Shown here in pieces: positions 27,701-42,654 of a DNA stretch of 64,000 nt (positions within the stretch are counted from its first letter, which is position 1; each line of letters opens with the position of its first letter). The position numbers and the translations under genes are program-made. The notes beneath the pieces were generated by a model, which saw only the letters and a program-made list of their open reading frames with translations, searched no databases and had not been told where the DNA came from. The DNA is from Nemopilema nomurai (Eukaryota > Cnidaria > Scyphozoa > Rhizostomeae > Rhizostomatidae), in contig ML133461.1 in the NCBI GenBank assembly GCA_003864495.1, forward strand, positions 62,001 to 126,000. The letters are read 5' to 3'.

Positions 27701-30700
27701 CTCAAGACGCTTAATGCCCATTTTTCAATCATCAATTTTTCATAAAAGAGACCTAATTGATTCCCAGTTAGAAATGCTGAAAAAGAAATGTCATTCGATC
27801 CAAAAATAAAACTGCTGAACAGCGAACAGCATAATTCAGTTACACATTTAAATATAAAGTACTAAAAATTGGAGCTCGACAACAGCATATGATTCTTTAC
27901 AGAGAGATCTAAGCATTATATGTTGCAATTAAACTTCTCTTGTTTTTGAAATGTAGAAGGAGGCCAACCTAACGATGATAAAAAGAAGGCATTTATGTCA
28001 AAAGCAGTGGAAAGGTTCTCACGTTGACTTTTTCGATTGCTTTGAGCAGATTGGTGAGAATGGTCTCTTGGTTCTCGATATCATGAAGGACAAACTCCCC
28101 ATTGAGGAAAAACAGCAGCTTGCATTCCTCGCAACTGTACTTTGCCATCAACCCCAGAAGAAGCCCAACTTCAAGGATCTATGTATTGATTGAAGCCACA
28201 TGGTTAACAACTTGTAATGAAATACACAGAAAGATATCAGCAATAGAACGGTATTAGTATTTCTATTAGTATTTCTAGCAAAGGCAAACCATAAATACAT
28301 AAAACAGCATCAAAGTAAGAAACAATTTAAAACCCTTCCAAATCATTGAGGTAGTGACTTTAACTATTCCACGATTATTCAATAAAGGTGTTCAGGATCA
28401 AGTATCATAGTGTGTGATTTTGCTCTTAGGCGTGAACGCTCAAAAAAACAAGTCAACAGTCAGCAAACAGAGAAGCCGAGTAAGCATTATTTTAATTGAA
28501 AAAGACAAGTTCAAATTTTAAAAAAGACAAGTTCAAACGACATGTCAGTTTCATTATGTCTATATTAATAAACATTATGTCTATTCAAAATATGTAGCGA
28601 GTTTTGCGTCACAAAAGATATCCCCCACAGCATTAACTAGACATGTCATCCCTCTACAATCAATCATCTAACTCTAGTTAATAGAGCTCCTACCGTTTTG
28701 GTCTTGCCGAATGACTTTGCGGAGGAGCACGGCTGATCTAGGCAACCATGCACGTCACATATAATGATTGATGAGCCGGGCATTGGCGTAATGTTGTGGA
28801 TGCAGGATATCCTAAGCGCCTTGTCCAGGGCCTTTCTGTACTTTGCGATTAGGTCCGAGTCGTACTTGAGGTCACTGGGATATAAACCAGACATTTCAAA
28901 AGAAACCTCGGGCTGGTACAACTGTATGTGAGTGTCATATTATGGGGAAAATGATTCGTGGAGACGAATGATATCATGGAGAAGGAGTTTTGATCGGTCA
29001 CACAGATTGACAAGGCGTGCATTGCTCTTGCTCAACCAATGTTTGGAGGTAGCATTTTTACAACAAGATGACGGTTTTTTAGAAGTCTTAATTAAATATC
29101 AAGCTGAAAGGGGCATAGCTACCTCAACTGTTTTATAACTTCCTGTTTACCCCTGCCTCCTCTGCCACCTCTGCCCCCTCTGCCTCTTGCGCGTCCCCGC
29201 GCGTACCGACCGCGAAATGACGAAGGCTCCACATTCAGTTCCCCTAAAAACATGGAAATAGCGTGGGTCAGAGGAAAATTAATGATTTTAATAAACTTTC
29301 TGCAAATGAAAAAAGTTAACATTTATTTATGGTGTATCAAGTGCTAGCCTGCAAACCTATAAAACCCGCAAGAGCCTACCTGCTGTATTGACCAATCAAA
29401 GATTTGGAGCTCATGCTCCAGAGAGCACAATTTGTCGACAACAGAGGACTTAAGTATCTCTCGTGTTACCTCTTTCTTCTACAGCACCTTGGGCAGAATA
29501 TAATGAAACTTTAGCTCAATTACCAAAATAAACTTACCTCTTATAGCCTTCGCCTCATATGTCTTGTATGTTTTGTCTAAATCGTTGATGACGTCATATG
29601 CGGAAAAGAATCTAAACGGAAACTGCTTACTTCTGATCACGGAATCCTAGAAAAAAATGAAAAACACGCATTAGTTGGTACAATTCAACGACTTCCTTGG
29701 GGAAATAGAAGAGATTGGTCGCCTTTACCATCTAGCAGATTTGAAACCCTTTAATGAAAACCGAAAAAGCAAAACTTTGTCAATAATTATGCCTTAGTTA
29801 AAAAATCAATTTAGAGCTCTATTTAGACTATAGTCCCTCTACATTAGTATACAGTTATTAAGACAGTATTTAAAAATACAATACTCCGTTTAGGACATGT
29901 ACAAATGCTTTACAAACAAAGTCACTGGGAAAAGTGAGCTCACCAAACCTTAGACAAGGATACAACAATAAAGGAAAAGATGAGGGACTTATCTTTTGGC
30001 AGCATGGGGAAACTGGAAGTAAATCTTACGCTTAGAGAACATATAATATAATTCCATTTACAAATAACGTGTTACAGTCAAGGGTTTAACAACTATAAGG
30101 AGTACATAACAAAAGAAAAAACCTCATTAGTAAGTTTCTTTAACACGACGTTATGGTGTTTACTGCTGATTCCGGCTTGCAACATGTTTCTGAGATTGCG
30201 AAGCATGGCCATAAATGGAAGCTTGTTGTGATCTAAGGAAAAAGATCCAAAGTCATAACTAGGAAATATTCAATTACGTCAATAAAGTTTAATTTTCCGA
30301 TACTGCTCTCCCCGTTCTATTTGATTGCATATCTAGTGGGTGTATTTCTCCAAAAAACTGAAGTAGTGAATTAGTCACATGTTCAGAGGCATAAGTGATG
30401 ATTGAACTTATCGACGTCATTTGCAATCAAGAATTGATATTACTTTAACAATAAAGGAAAACAAAAAATACAAACAACAAAAACGAATACCGAGAAGTTG
30501 TTCCCACGTTGACGCTTTGTTCCCCTTGAGAGCTACCTGTGTTTCCCATGTCTCCGGAGTTGGCAATTTCATTCTTTTTCCAGCCTTTTCCTAGAGAGAA
30601 AATGGGCGCAAAATGACAAAATGTTCACCTGTCTCTTTTTTAAGTGTACCTTGATTCGTAGTAAATAACAATACAGAAAGCAGCTTTATACCTCATCCCA

Positions 30701-33700
30701 AAGACCATCAAGTCCAGAACAACGAAATTCCTCAACAGTCGCTGGGTACCTAGAACGAAAATCAATCAAAGTTATATGGACAAAGTTATGTTATCAAATG
30801 CTGCAATTAAAAGAAGGAAGGAACAGCGAAACCATAATTTTTGACAAACAAATTCACTTGGCTATTTTTACTGTTGGGTTTTGGTGCCTGAATACACAGA
30901 GGAGAATGCGAAAACTGTGTTTCAATTATTGATGCTATTTCAATTTATGCTATAATATCATGGCAATTATTTTAATATGTACATATTCATAAGTATTCCA
31001 ATGTTTTGAGGTAGTCAAATGTTTGAACGGGTGGTGAACAAACAGTAGTTAACTTCCACAATTTTTTACAATCTTCAATATCACACACTAAAAGTACCAA
31101 CTTCATCAAATTAACACCAAAGTCTTGCATTTCTGAACCAGACTATAATTGCTTCCACAACAAAGACTCAACTCTAATCATTTCAGATTGCATGTTAACG
31201 CTACAAAAACAATAGAAGTGACATACTTCTTTCCGATAAGACACATGACAGAATGGGAAGGGGCTGATATGTGCAGCTTTCGAATCAGCTGTTTGAGTGT
31301 AAAAGATTTCCTTAGTATCTCCTTCTCTGATTCAGACTCTGAATCTGATGAGTCTGATTCAGACGAGTCTGACTCAGAGGACCTAGAGCGTGATCTTGAT
31401 CTTTGTTGGTCTGATTGCTTCTGGAATAAAACATACACTACTCCCAGATTAACAAAATAAAACTTATGCTCCGGATCTGTTTAGTAGAACTTAAAACATG
31501 ATGAGCATACTTGTAAAATATAAAATAATTTATCATTTGTAGCTAGCAAAGAACTTATGAAACACAGAAGAAACTGGAAAACCAAGAAATAAATAGTTCA
31601 TTCTCACTAAACTGGCTGAACAAAAGCTTTTCAAAACCCATACACTATACATCCTTCAATGGTTTTCAGCTAGGTTGAGGTAGCCTTTGTGTAAAATACC
31701 TTGAAAGACTTGTCTTTCTTCAGCCTTGACTTCTCCTTGTTATATTTTGCTAACTGGTATTCATCAAAAGCAGAAAACTTTTCAATCATGACTCTCCTTA
31801 GTGCAGTTGGGAGGGAACCAAAGTTTATGTTTTTATCATGCAGTGTCTGAAAAAAACCAGAAAATAGTGAAGTTGTAATCATAATAGCTAATATCAGGTT
31901 CAAAATATTTCATACTACCCATGGGCACCATCTCCAATTCCGTAAAAATTGCTACATTGCACTAACTTTCCCAGAGCAAATACAATGCTAAAAATTGCAG
32001 CTTCATAGTGCAAATAGTTAAAACCATCCAGCTTTCAACATTTGTTCACAAAGATCAGCCAAAGGCTAGTATTTTAGGATTCAAGCACCCATTTGTCAAT
32101 TTGGCATTCAAAAACACAACATTCATGCTCTGACACTTAAGAAGTTTGGAAAGACAACAATTCTAACTTAATGAAAAAATAAGCTGCTTAATGTATTTTG
32201 TGCTTAATGTTGTTACTCATAAAGCTTCTATTTTATTGCTCATAATGAAAATTAGCATTTTGAAGCTGTTGACATATAATTCAAAGGCCATTCATACTTG
32301 ATATAGCTCTGCAACTTCAATCCAGTCTGAAGGCAACATTATTGTAGAATTGTAATATCTTCTTAAAAAGGGTCTGCACTCTTTGTGAAAGGCAGCTATT
32401 GCCAGAAGAAAATTTGTACCAGTTCTTATGTTGAGCTCCTTTCTCGAATAGAGGGCAACCTGAAAGACATAGTGGAGTGAGATCTTTGAACAAATTCATC
32501 AGCAAACAAATATATAATTAGATTTACAAAGCACTGCAGCTCCCTTAATACAACATGCAACACACCAGTTCATAATGATCATGTCTTGCTAAATAAAAAT
32601 ACCAAATATTCCTGGACAGCAACTTCACTTCTGAACATTATTCTGAATGTCTTTGGTCACAAATAAGCCTTTGAATGTCTGAATGTCTTTGGTATGAGCA
32701 GAAATTTATGCACAGAGAGCTTTTTGACTTCTTTTGTTTTAATTTTGATAAATTAAATGCTCTTACAAATTAACAAATACTCTTTGTGCATTTTTCATCA
32801 ACAACATGTTTCATTATGAGATCAAGTTTCATACTTTTAGATAGAGACTAACATTTTCAGCAAATATGATTAGCTTCTCAAACAAGTGTTGCATGATTTT
32901 CATCACTTCTACTTCTAGAAGACAAATGAATAAGAATCTCAGCTTTTACTCACCTTCAGAACAAACTCCGGTTCTAGGTCTTTTACCTGTTGAACAGTCT
33001 TTAGTAGCTTTACCCTGAAGCTGTCACGCTTTGCATAGAAATCAGGTTGCTTTATCATTGAGGTTGATGCAACATTCAAGAACTCACCCTAGAAAAATTA
33101 CAGCTGTAGATAAAAGTGAGAAAGCCATGCATTGAATATAACTCCAACAGGTCAAGTGTGTTTTCATTTAAGCCTGGGTATTTTCTTCCAAAAAGTATAT
33201 GGCAAACAAGTATGCTTTCCAGGAGCGAGATTCTTATGTTCAGGAGAACACTATTCAGAATGCTACAGTTAGCAGAGAGTGGCCTTGCTATTGTCTTTTT
33301 ATACGTTCCTGGCCATCACTGTAATGAGTTTATAAACTGAAAATTCATGATCTAACAAATGGACTGATAAATTTAACAACAACCAAAAAAAGGTTGGCAT
33401 ATTAGCCATGATTAAAATACATGCCAATTTGTCATTACTTGGTCAAAGATTAGTACCTTGCATTTTTCAAGAGCCAATCTATCCTTCTCTGCAGACAGAT
33501 CTTTAACAATTGCATTTGTGAAACTTCTTAAGTCCACATTTCTTCCTAGAAATTCTTTAGAAAGATCTTCATCATCAAAAGCAAGTTTATATTCTAGGTT
33601 TACAAGGGGAGCCTCTGGTATGGGGGCAATAAAATCAAACTCCTCGTCTTTGATTTCAAGGTCTGGTTTCTTTATCAACAAATCAGCTCTTGCGTCAAAC

Positions 33701-34284
33701 GGGTTCGAAAGGCTCTCTTTAGCTAATAATAAGTTATCAGGTCTCCGCAGTAGGTTCGCATCTTTAGTTTCAAGTATCCGCCCTTGTACCCCTGAAGTTT
33801 TGAGTGTTTTTGATGACCTCAGCGATAAATTAGTGGTCAAGCCCGGTGCATGTAAAGACTTGGATTGCGATGGTCGATCAAGCCATTTATTAACCAGTGA
33901 GGTGTTAGTGATGTTAGAAAACTTGACTTCATCACTATGTTCATTTTCACTAGTTTGCTTGGCCAGTTCATTTCTTTGGGAAACGAGTTTCTGACTGTTG
34001 CCGCAGCTCAAGAGCCTGCTTGTTGTTAGTTGCTTGGCAAGACTTCCATGCAAGAGGTCATTTTTCAATCCTGTTGGCCTTTCTACTTTGCCACTCACGC
34101 TACCAAAGACTTCTTTGCGTGCATGACTGTCCACCTGCCTTGAAGCACTCAGTTTGAGCGTTGGTTGCAGACTGTAATGCAGTTGGCCTAACCCCAAATT
34201 TGTCTGCAGCAACCCGCTCCCTTGCAGCTTTGAAGTTAACAAGAGCTTATTTTCCAAAGAAATAACTCCCTTCTTATCCTCCAT
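2418..34284 (-). CDS. TEP1: Telomerase-associated protein 1 (TEP1), complete multi-exon gene
   Basis: TEP1 is a large RNA-binding protein of the telomerase and vault ribonucleoproteins. I assembled 56-57 exons on the minus strand; with one exception their phases agree across GT..AG introns and give about 2,702 residues (human TEP1 is about 2,630). Domain order matches the family: N-terminal region (1-276), TROVE (about 277-655), vWA-like segment (to about 940), DUF4062 (942-1107), NACHT (about 1185-1441), helical linker, then WD40 repeats (1708-2702). The Met at 34284 ([12 protein letters not shown]) is preferred because it resembles the human N-terminus with its LSLEN motif; in-frame Mets also exist at 34296 and 34413. 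The stop is TGA at 2418-2420. One anomaly is an in-frame TAA at 28940-28942. Exons are listed block by block in the following entries. Confidence 0.93.
5886..5936. promoter_or_regulatory. Cluster of CRE/ATF-like TGACGTA motifs
   Basis: About 50 bp contain four to five copies of TTACGTCA or its near relatives (ATTACGTCATTACGTCAC, CATTACGTCATTACTACGTC); another GACGTAATGATGTGATGAC lies at about 6020. ATF/CREB bZIP proteins bind such half-sites. It lies in the TEP1 intron between exons 52 and 53, so it could be an intronic element or a decayed short tandem repeat. Confidence 0.3.
6094..6306. repeat. 16-bp purine-rich minisatellite
   Basis: About 13 head-to-tail copies of a 16-bp unit, in two versions: one with AGAGCCGGGCA (outer copies) and one with AGATCCGGAGA (central copies). 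It lies in the TEP1 intron between exons 52 and 53. Because the unit is not a multiple of three, open frames in all phases arise here on both strands; none is a gene. Confidence 0.95.
10126..16220 (-). CDS. TEP1: TEP1 exons 34-44: WD40 array, first half
   Basis: Exons: 16125-16220, 15681-15805, 15106-15255, 14743-14851, 14144-14263, 13278-13376, 12201-12464, 11514-11665, 11310-11409, 11021-11128, 10126-10233. Most exons encode about one blade with GH near the start and W-[DN/H] at the end: [72 protein letters not shown] (exon 40) and [11 protein letters not shown] (exon 43) are near-identical to human TEP1. These repeats form beta-propellers for protein or RNA contacts. The intron between exons 43 and 44 holds the tRNA-like pair, and the intron between exons 38 and 39 the 28-bp tandem repeat. 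Confidence 0.94.
10542..10758. mobile_element. Small inverted-repeat element containing a tRNA-like sequence
   Basis: AGGCAACAGGATTTC at 10542-10556 is perfectly inverted at 10744-10758, bounding 217 bp in a TEP1 intron (between exons 43 and 44). Inside is a complete tRNA-like sequence on the minus strand. The arrangement suggests a non-autonomous element that captured or derived from a tRNA gene. I recognise no known family and see no clear target-site duplication. Confidence 0.5.
10590..10661 (-). tRNA. tRNA-like sequence / tRNA-derived SINE head (Cys-like), probably non-functional
   Basis: The minus strand folds as a tRNA: 7-bp acceptor stem GACCCGA/TCGGGTC, D stem GCTC/GAGC, T stem GTGAG/CTCGC with loop TTCGAGT, plus an A box (TAGCTCAGCGG) and a B box close to consensus. 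The anticodon stem TTTGA/TCAGA encloses a 9-nt loop (CGTACAAAA) where 7 is normal, so the anticodon is not defined. The 5' half resembles animal tRNA-Cys. A T5 run just downstream could stop Pol III. A tRNA pseudogene or SINE head is more likely than a working tRNA. Confidence 0.55.
10896..10962 (+). repeat. Second, degraded tRNA-like copy in opposite orientation
   Basis: The plus strand begins with GACCCGATAGCTCAG, identical to the minus-strand copy, and keeps GCGTACAAA and GTCTCGCTCG, but the D arm and acceptor pairing are broken. Similarity continues past the tRNA body (CGGTAATATTTTCGCACT against CGGTTATTTTTCCGCACT), and both copies are preceded by GCAT. That supports a repeated SINE-like family rather than two tRNA genes. 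Confidence 0.6.
13451..13677. repeat. 28-bp tandem repeat, 8 copies
   Basis: Eight near-identical 28-bp units, each with the palindrome GCTATAGC followed by AGTGATTACAACATG; copies differ only at one or two positions (GACATC, GGCATC, GGCCTC). There are no spacers. It lies in the TEP1 intron between exons 38 and 39. Confidence 0.97.
16544..20279 (-). CDS. TEP1: TEP1 exons 27-33: post-NACHT helical region
   Basis: Exons: 20147-20279, 19411-19600, 18922-19022, 18024-18131, 17662-17726, 17346-17389, 16544-16700. The segment starts with [20 protein letters not shown] (human LRTLPATVPLLLQHILSTLE) and ends with [12 protein letters not shown] (human TLRWLNKPRTM), so orthology runs through both ends. 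Between them are amphipathic helices, probably the winged-helix and superhelical parts typical of STAND ATPases. Exon 28 ends at 19411 (donor gttagg), although the frame stays open beyond it; exon 29 joins in phase and matches the family. Confidence 0.88.
20816..22806 (-). CDS. TEP1: TEP1 exons 22-26: NACHT ATPase domain
   Basis: Exons: 22624-22806, 22070-22230, 21666-21816, 21226-21408, 20816-20908. Exon 22 carries the Walker A loop [11 protein letters not shown] and exon 24 the Walker B strand LVVFIDGLD, so nucleotide-binding residues are intact. Exon 25 (GICFVISC) matches the strand LVLSVSSD of human TEP1, and [12 protein letters not shown] in exon 26 matches KRESGRPLYLRL. The intron after exon 24 uses a GC donor (CCGAAG|gcttgt): only this site gives the correct phase and the conserved P-[KR] before the strand. 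A 117-bp polypurine GAA region and a second GAA array lie in the intron between exons 22 and 23. Confidence 0.94.
22258..22432. repeat. Two GAA/polypurine arrays
   Basis: Purine-only arrays of GAA, GAAA and GAGA at about 22258-22317 and 22386-22432 are separated by about 70 bp of mixed sequence. They lie in the TEP1 intron between exons 22 and 23. Antisense reading gives Ser/Leu/Phe-rich open frames with no meaning. Confidence 0.9.
22998..25174 (-). CDS. TEP1: TEP1 exons 18-21: DUF4062 domain and connector
   Basis: Exons: 24921-25174, 24091-24333, 23329-23439, 22998-23118. Exon 18 has the DUF4062 signature [19 protein letters not shown] and [11 protein letters not shown]; exon 19 continues with [20 protein letters not shown] and RYGWIP and ends at a GRAFFYMRN strand. 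DUF4062 precedes NACHT in TEP1 and in several NLR/STAND proteins and is TIR-like in fold. Exon 21 ([26 protein letters not shown]) matches human YPCEWGGVAAGRP...LEEFGQLVLQDVW. All phases agree. Confidence 0.94.
25766..28178 (-). CDS. TEP1: TEP1 exons 13-17: vWA-like segment and linker
   Basis: Exons: 28023-28178, 27491-27562, 26868-27037, 26232-26288, 25766-25832. With exon 12 they cover the vWA-like region that follows the TROVE helices in Ro60-type proteins. The strand pattern [11 protein letters not shown] and [13 protein letters not shown] is visible, and [11 protein letters not shown] matches human ALLLIGMMITR. The short exons 16-17 ([19 protein letters not shown], then NLRDIK) link to DUF4062; TEP1 has a Pro-rich linker here too. 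The acceptor of exon 17 is gcagaaag, not the upstream gcag, because only that one keeps the frame open. Confidence 0.88.
28694..29030 (-). CDS. TEP1: TEP1 exons 11/12: TROVE end to vWA-like start, with in-frame TAA
   Basis: The 3' part, 28694-28921, is secure: LYQPEVSF... through [17 protein letters not shown] and [13 protein letters not shown] aligns residue for residue with human LYEQLKRE...YDGEMLNRYRQAL and the start of the vWA-like segment. Upstream, an acceptor at 29031 gives [18 protein letters not shown], plausible for the next TROVE helix and in the correct phase from exon 10. The two parts are contiguous in the same frame but separated by TAA at 28940-28942. Canonical GT..AG introns that remove the stop either delete the helix or need a 36-nt intron. 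The junction is unresolved: a sequencing error, an unusual splice, or a real stop. Confidence 0.6.
29123..29243 (-). CDS. TEP1: TEP1 exon 10: RGG-rich segment inside TROVE
   Basis: This 121-nt exon encodes about 40 residues, most of them an Arg/Gly array ([19 protein letters not shown]) followed by [12 protein letters not shown] boxes bind RNA and are substrates for arginine methylation in many proteins. Human TEP1, as I know it, has a Pro/Asn/Arg-containing linker here and no RGG array. The acceptor (ttttag) and donor (gtagct) give phases matching exon 9, so the array is part of the frame and not an intronic repeat. The DNA is unusually GC-rich for this locus (about 29150-29210). Confidence 0.85.
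29538..29646 (-). CDS. TEP1: TEP1 exon 9: TROVE continuation
   Basis: This exon encodes [20 protein letters not shown] followed by a helical Lys-rich end. It matches the human TEP1 segment SVIHSRQFPFRFLNAHDAID. Phases 0 in and 1 out agree with neighbouring exons; the donor is gtaagt. Confidence 0.92.
30123..33088 (-). CDS. TEP1: TEP1 exons 2-8: TROVE module, first part
   Basis: Exons: 32954-33088, 32298-32459, 31700-31846, 31227-31420, 30692-30749, 30491-30590, 30123-30232. TROVE is the RNA-binding fold shared with Ro60 and TEP1. Family-like segments are [18 protein letters not shown] and [13 protein letters not shown] (exons 2-3), [13 protein letters not shown] (exon 4), [10 protein letters not shown] (exon 5), [15 protein letters not shown] (exon 7) and [14 protein letters not shown] (exon 8), close to human TEP1 at the same positions. 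Exon 5 also carries an Arg-Ser run followed by a Ser/Asp/Glu run. All introns are GT..AG and phases agree. Confidence 0.92.
33457..34284 (-). CDS. TEP1: TEP1 exon 1: N-terminal region
   Basis: A single exon encodes about 276 residues and ends in KCK before a gtacta donor. It has no recognisable fold: it is rich in Ser, Leu, Lys and Asn, and short Leu-Leu-x-Ser-Lys/Gly patterns recur ([24 protein letters not shown]-like segments), which may be decayed relatives of the N-terminal repeats of vertebrate TEP1. The last third is acidic. If translation starts at 34413 the exon gains 43 residues, including a Lys/Arg-rich stretch. Long open frames on the opposite strand here are shadows. Confidence 0.8.
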
Positions 34285-34413
34285 ATTCACACTCATATTA
34301 TAAGAGAAGTTTCGCTTCCTGCCCTTGCGTAAACATACTGCAGACAGCTCCACTGTAATGATGGTGCAATAGCAACTGTTTTCCTTATGAGAAGAATGGC
34401 GTCTCGTTTCCAT

Positions 34414-35484
34414 GTAAGCAACCTGTCCCCGGAAAAGAAAGCGGAGAAATCCTGGAGTGAAGGGAACAGGAACTAAACCAAAATTTTCTAAAAAATTTAA
34501 AAAAACTTCTATTGCATCTTAAGCTGATGGTTTTGTTATCTTTCAGCCTTTTGCTCTTCATTGATTATCTAATCTCCGCCAAAATGAGGATAGTAATCTT
34601 TTTATGAGGATAATAAAATATTTAGTTTTATCCAGAAATGGGCGTTTCCCGGTATTAGAAAGGGAGTTTTCCGGTACTCTAAAGGGCATGGTCCGAAACA
34701 TTTTCCCGATCCCCAGACCCCTACTTAAAGCTCGCTTGTCCATCCCACATTTTGGGGGCTGGCGTTGCCCCTAACTAAAGCAACCTACGTTTTATACAAA
34801 AACATTATGCCCGTCGCCTTTTAGTTTTTAATGCGCAAGAGAGCTTTCTAAGGTAAGATGGAATGTGTGCAATGGTGAGGGCACTGCAGTAAAGAATACC
34901 TTTTGGGGAGTGAGAAGCAAGCAAATAGGCATGCACTTTAAAGGCATGCAATGCGTCCAGTCTACATCCCTTTCCCCTTTTATCATGACAAACTTGAAAG
35001 ACCAGTTGGACCATCAATTTTGCCAGATTGCTAAAGTGAATTCCAAAGCTAACGATTTTAATATGTAGGGTATTATGGATACATGGGACAGCAAACTCTT
35101 TAAAAAATCTAGGCTAGATCTTTGTAATATCTCGCATAAGGATTTTTATTTCCACTTGAAGCAATGTCGCTTCAAACAAACCTGACGCCAAACTATTTTC
35201 TTTCAAAAAACTGTCAAAAAGTAGCAATTACACACCCGACACTGATGCATAATGAATGCATCGTCTACCATAAACATTGTGACTTTGCTTAAACCTAAAA
35301 CTCTTGTAGCGAGGGCAACGCGGAATGAAAACCCGTATATCAACTCCAAAGCAACAGTTTCTAACAAATTATAACCAAAACTACAAGAAAAATGAGGGAA
35401 ATTGGCAGAGTCAACCGAGCGTCCCATTTAAAAGAGAAACTTTGATTTGCTGCGGAGTTATCTTTTGAGCAGTCGGGCCAGTGG
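34414..35484. other. TEP1 promoter / TRAM 3' UTR region
   Basis: The TEP1 promoter and leader should lie just above 34413, and the TRAM 3' UTR runs down from 35484. There is no clear TATA box. Repeated motifs with TTTTCCGG/TTTCCCGG occur at about 34640-34710. No coding exon is supported. Confidence 0.55.
35145..35150 (-). terminator. Candidate poly(A) signal of TRAM
   Basis: TTTATT on the plus strand is AATAAA on the minus strand, about 335 bp after the TRAM stop codon. It is the nearest canonical signal in the right orientation. Confidence 0.5.

Positions 35485-42654
<7,170 letters not shown>

Noticed and set aside
29041..29087. Alternative TEP1 exon starting after TTAATTAAG (RLLKNRHLV) spliced to 28921
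   Set aside because: It gives a correct frame and avoids the TAA, but needs a 36-nt intron after exon 10, which is implausibly short. It is kept only as an alternative.
33458..33994. 178-codon plus-strand open frame
   Set aside because: Antisense shadow of TEP1 exon 1, which has family-like N-terminal sequence and a phased donor on the minus strand.
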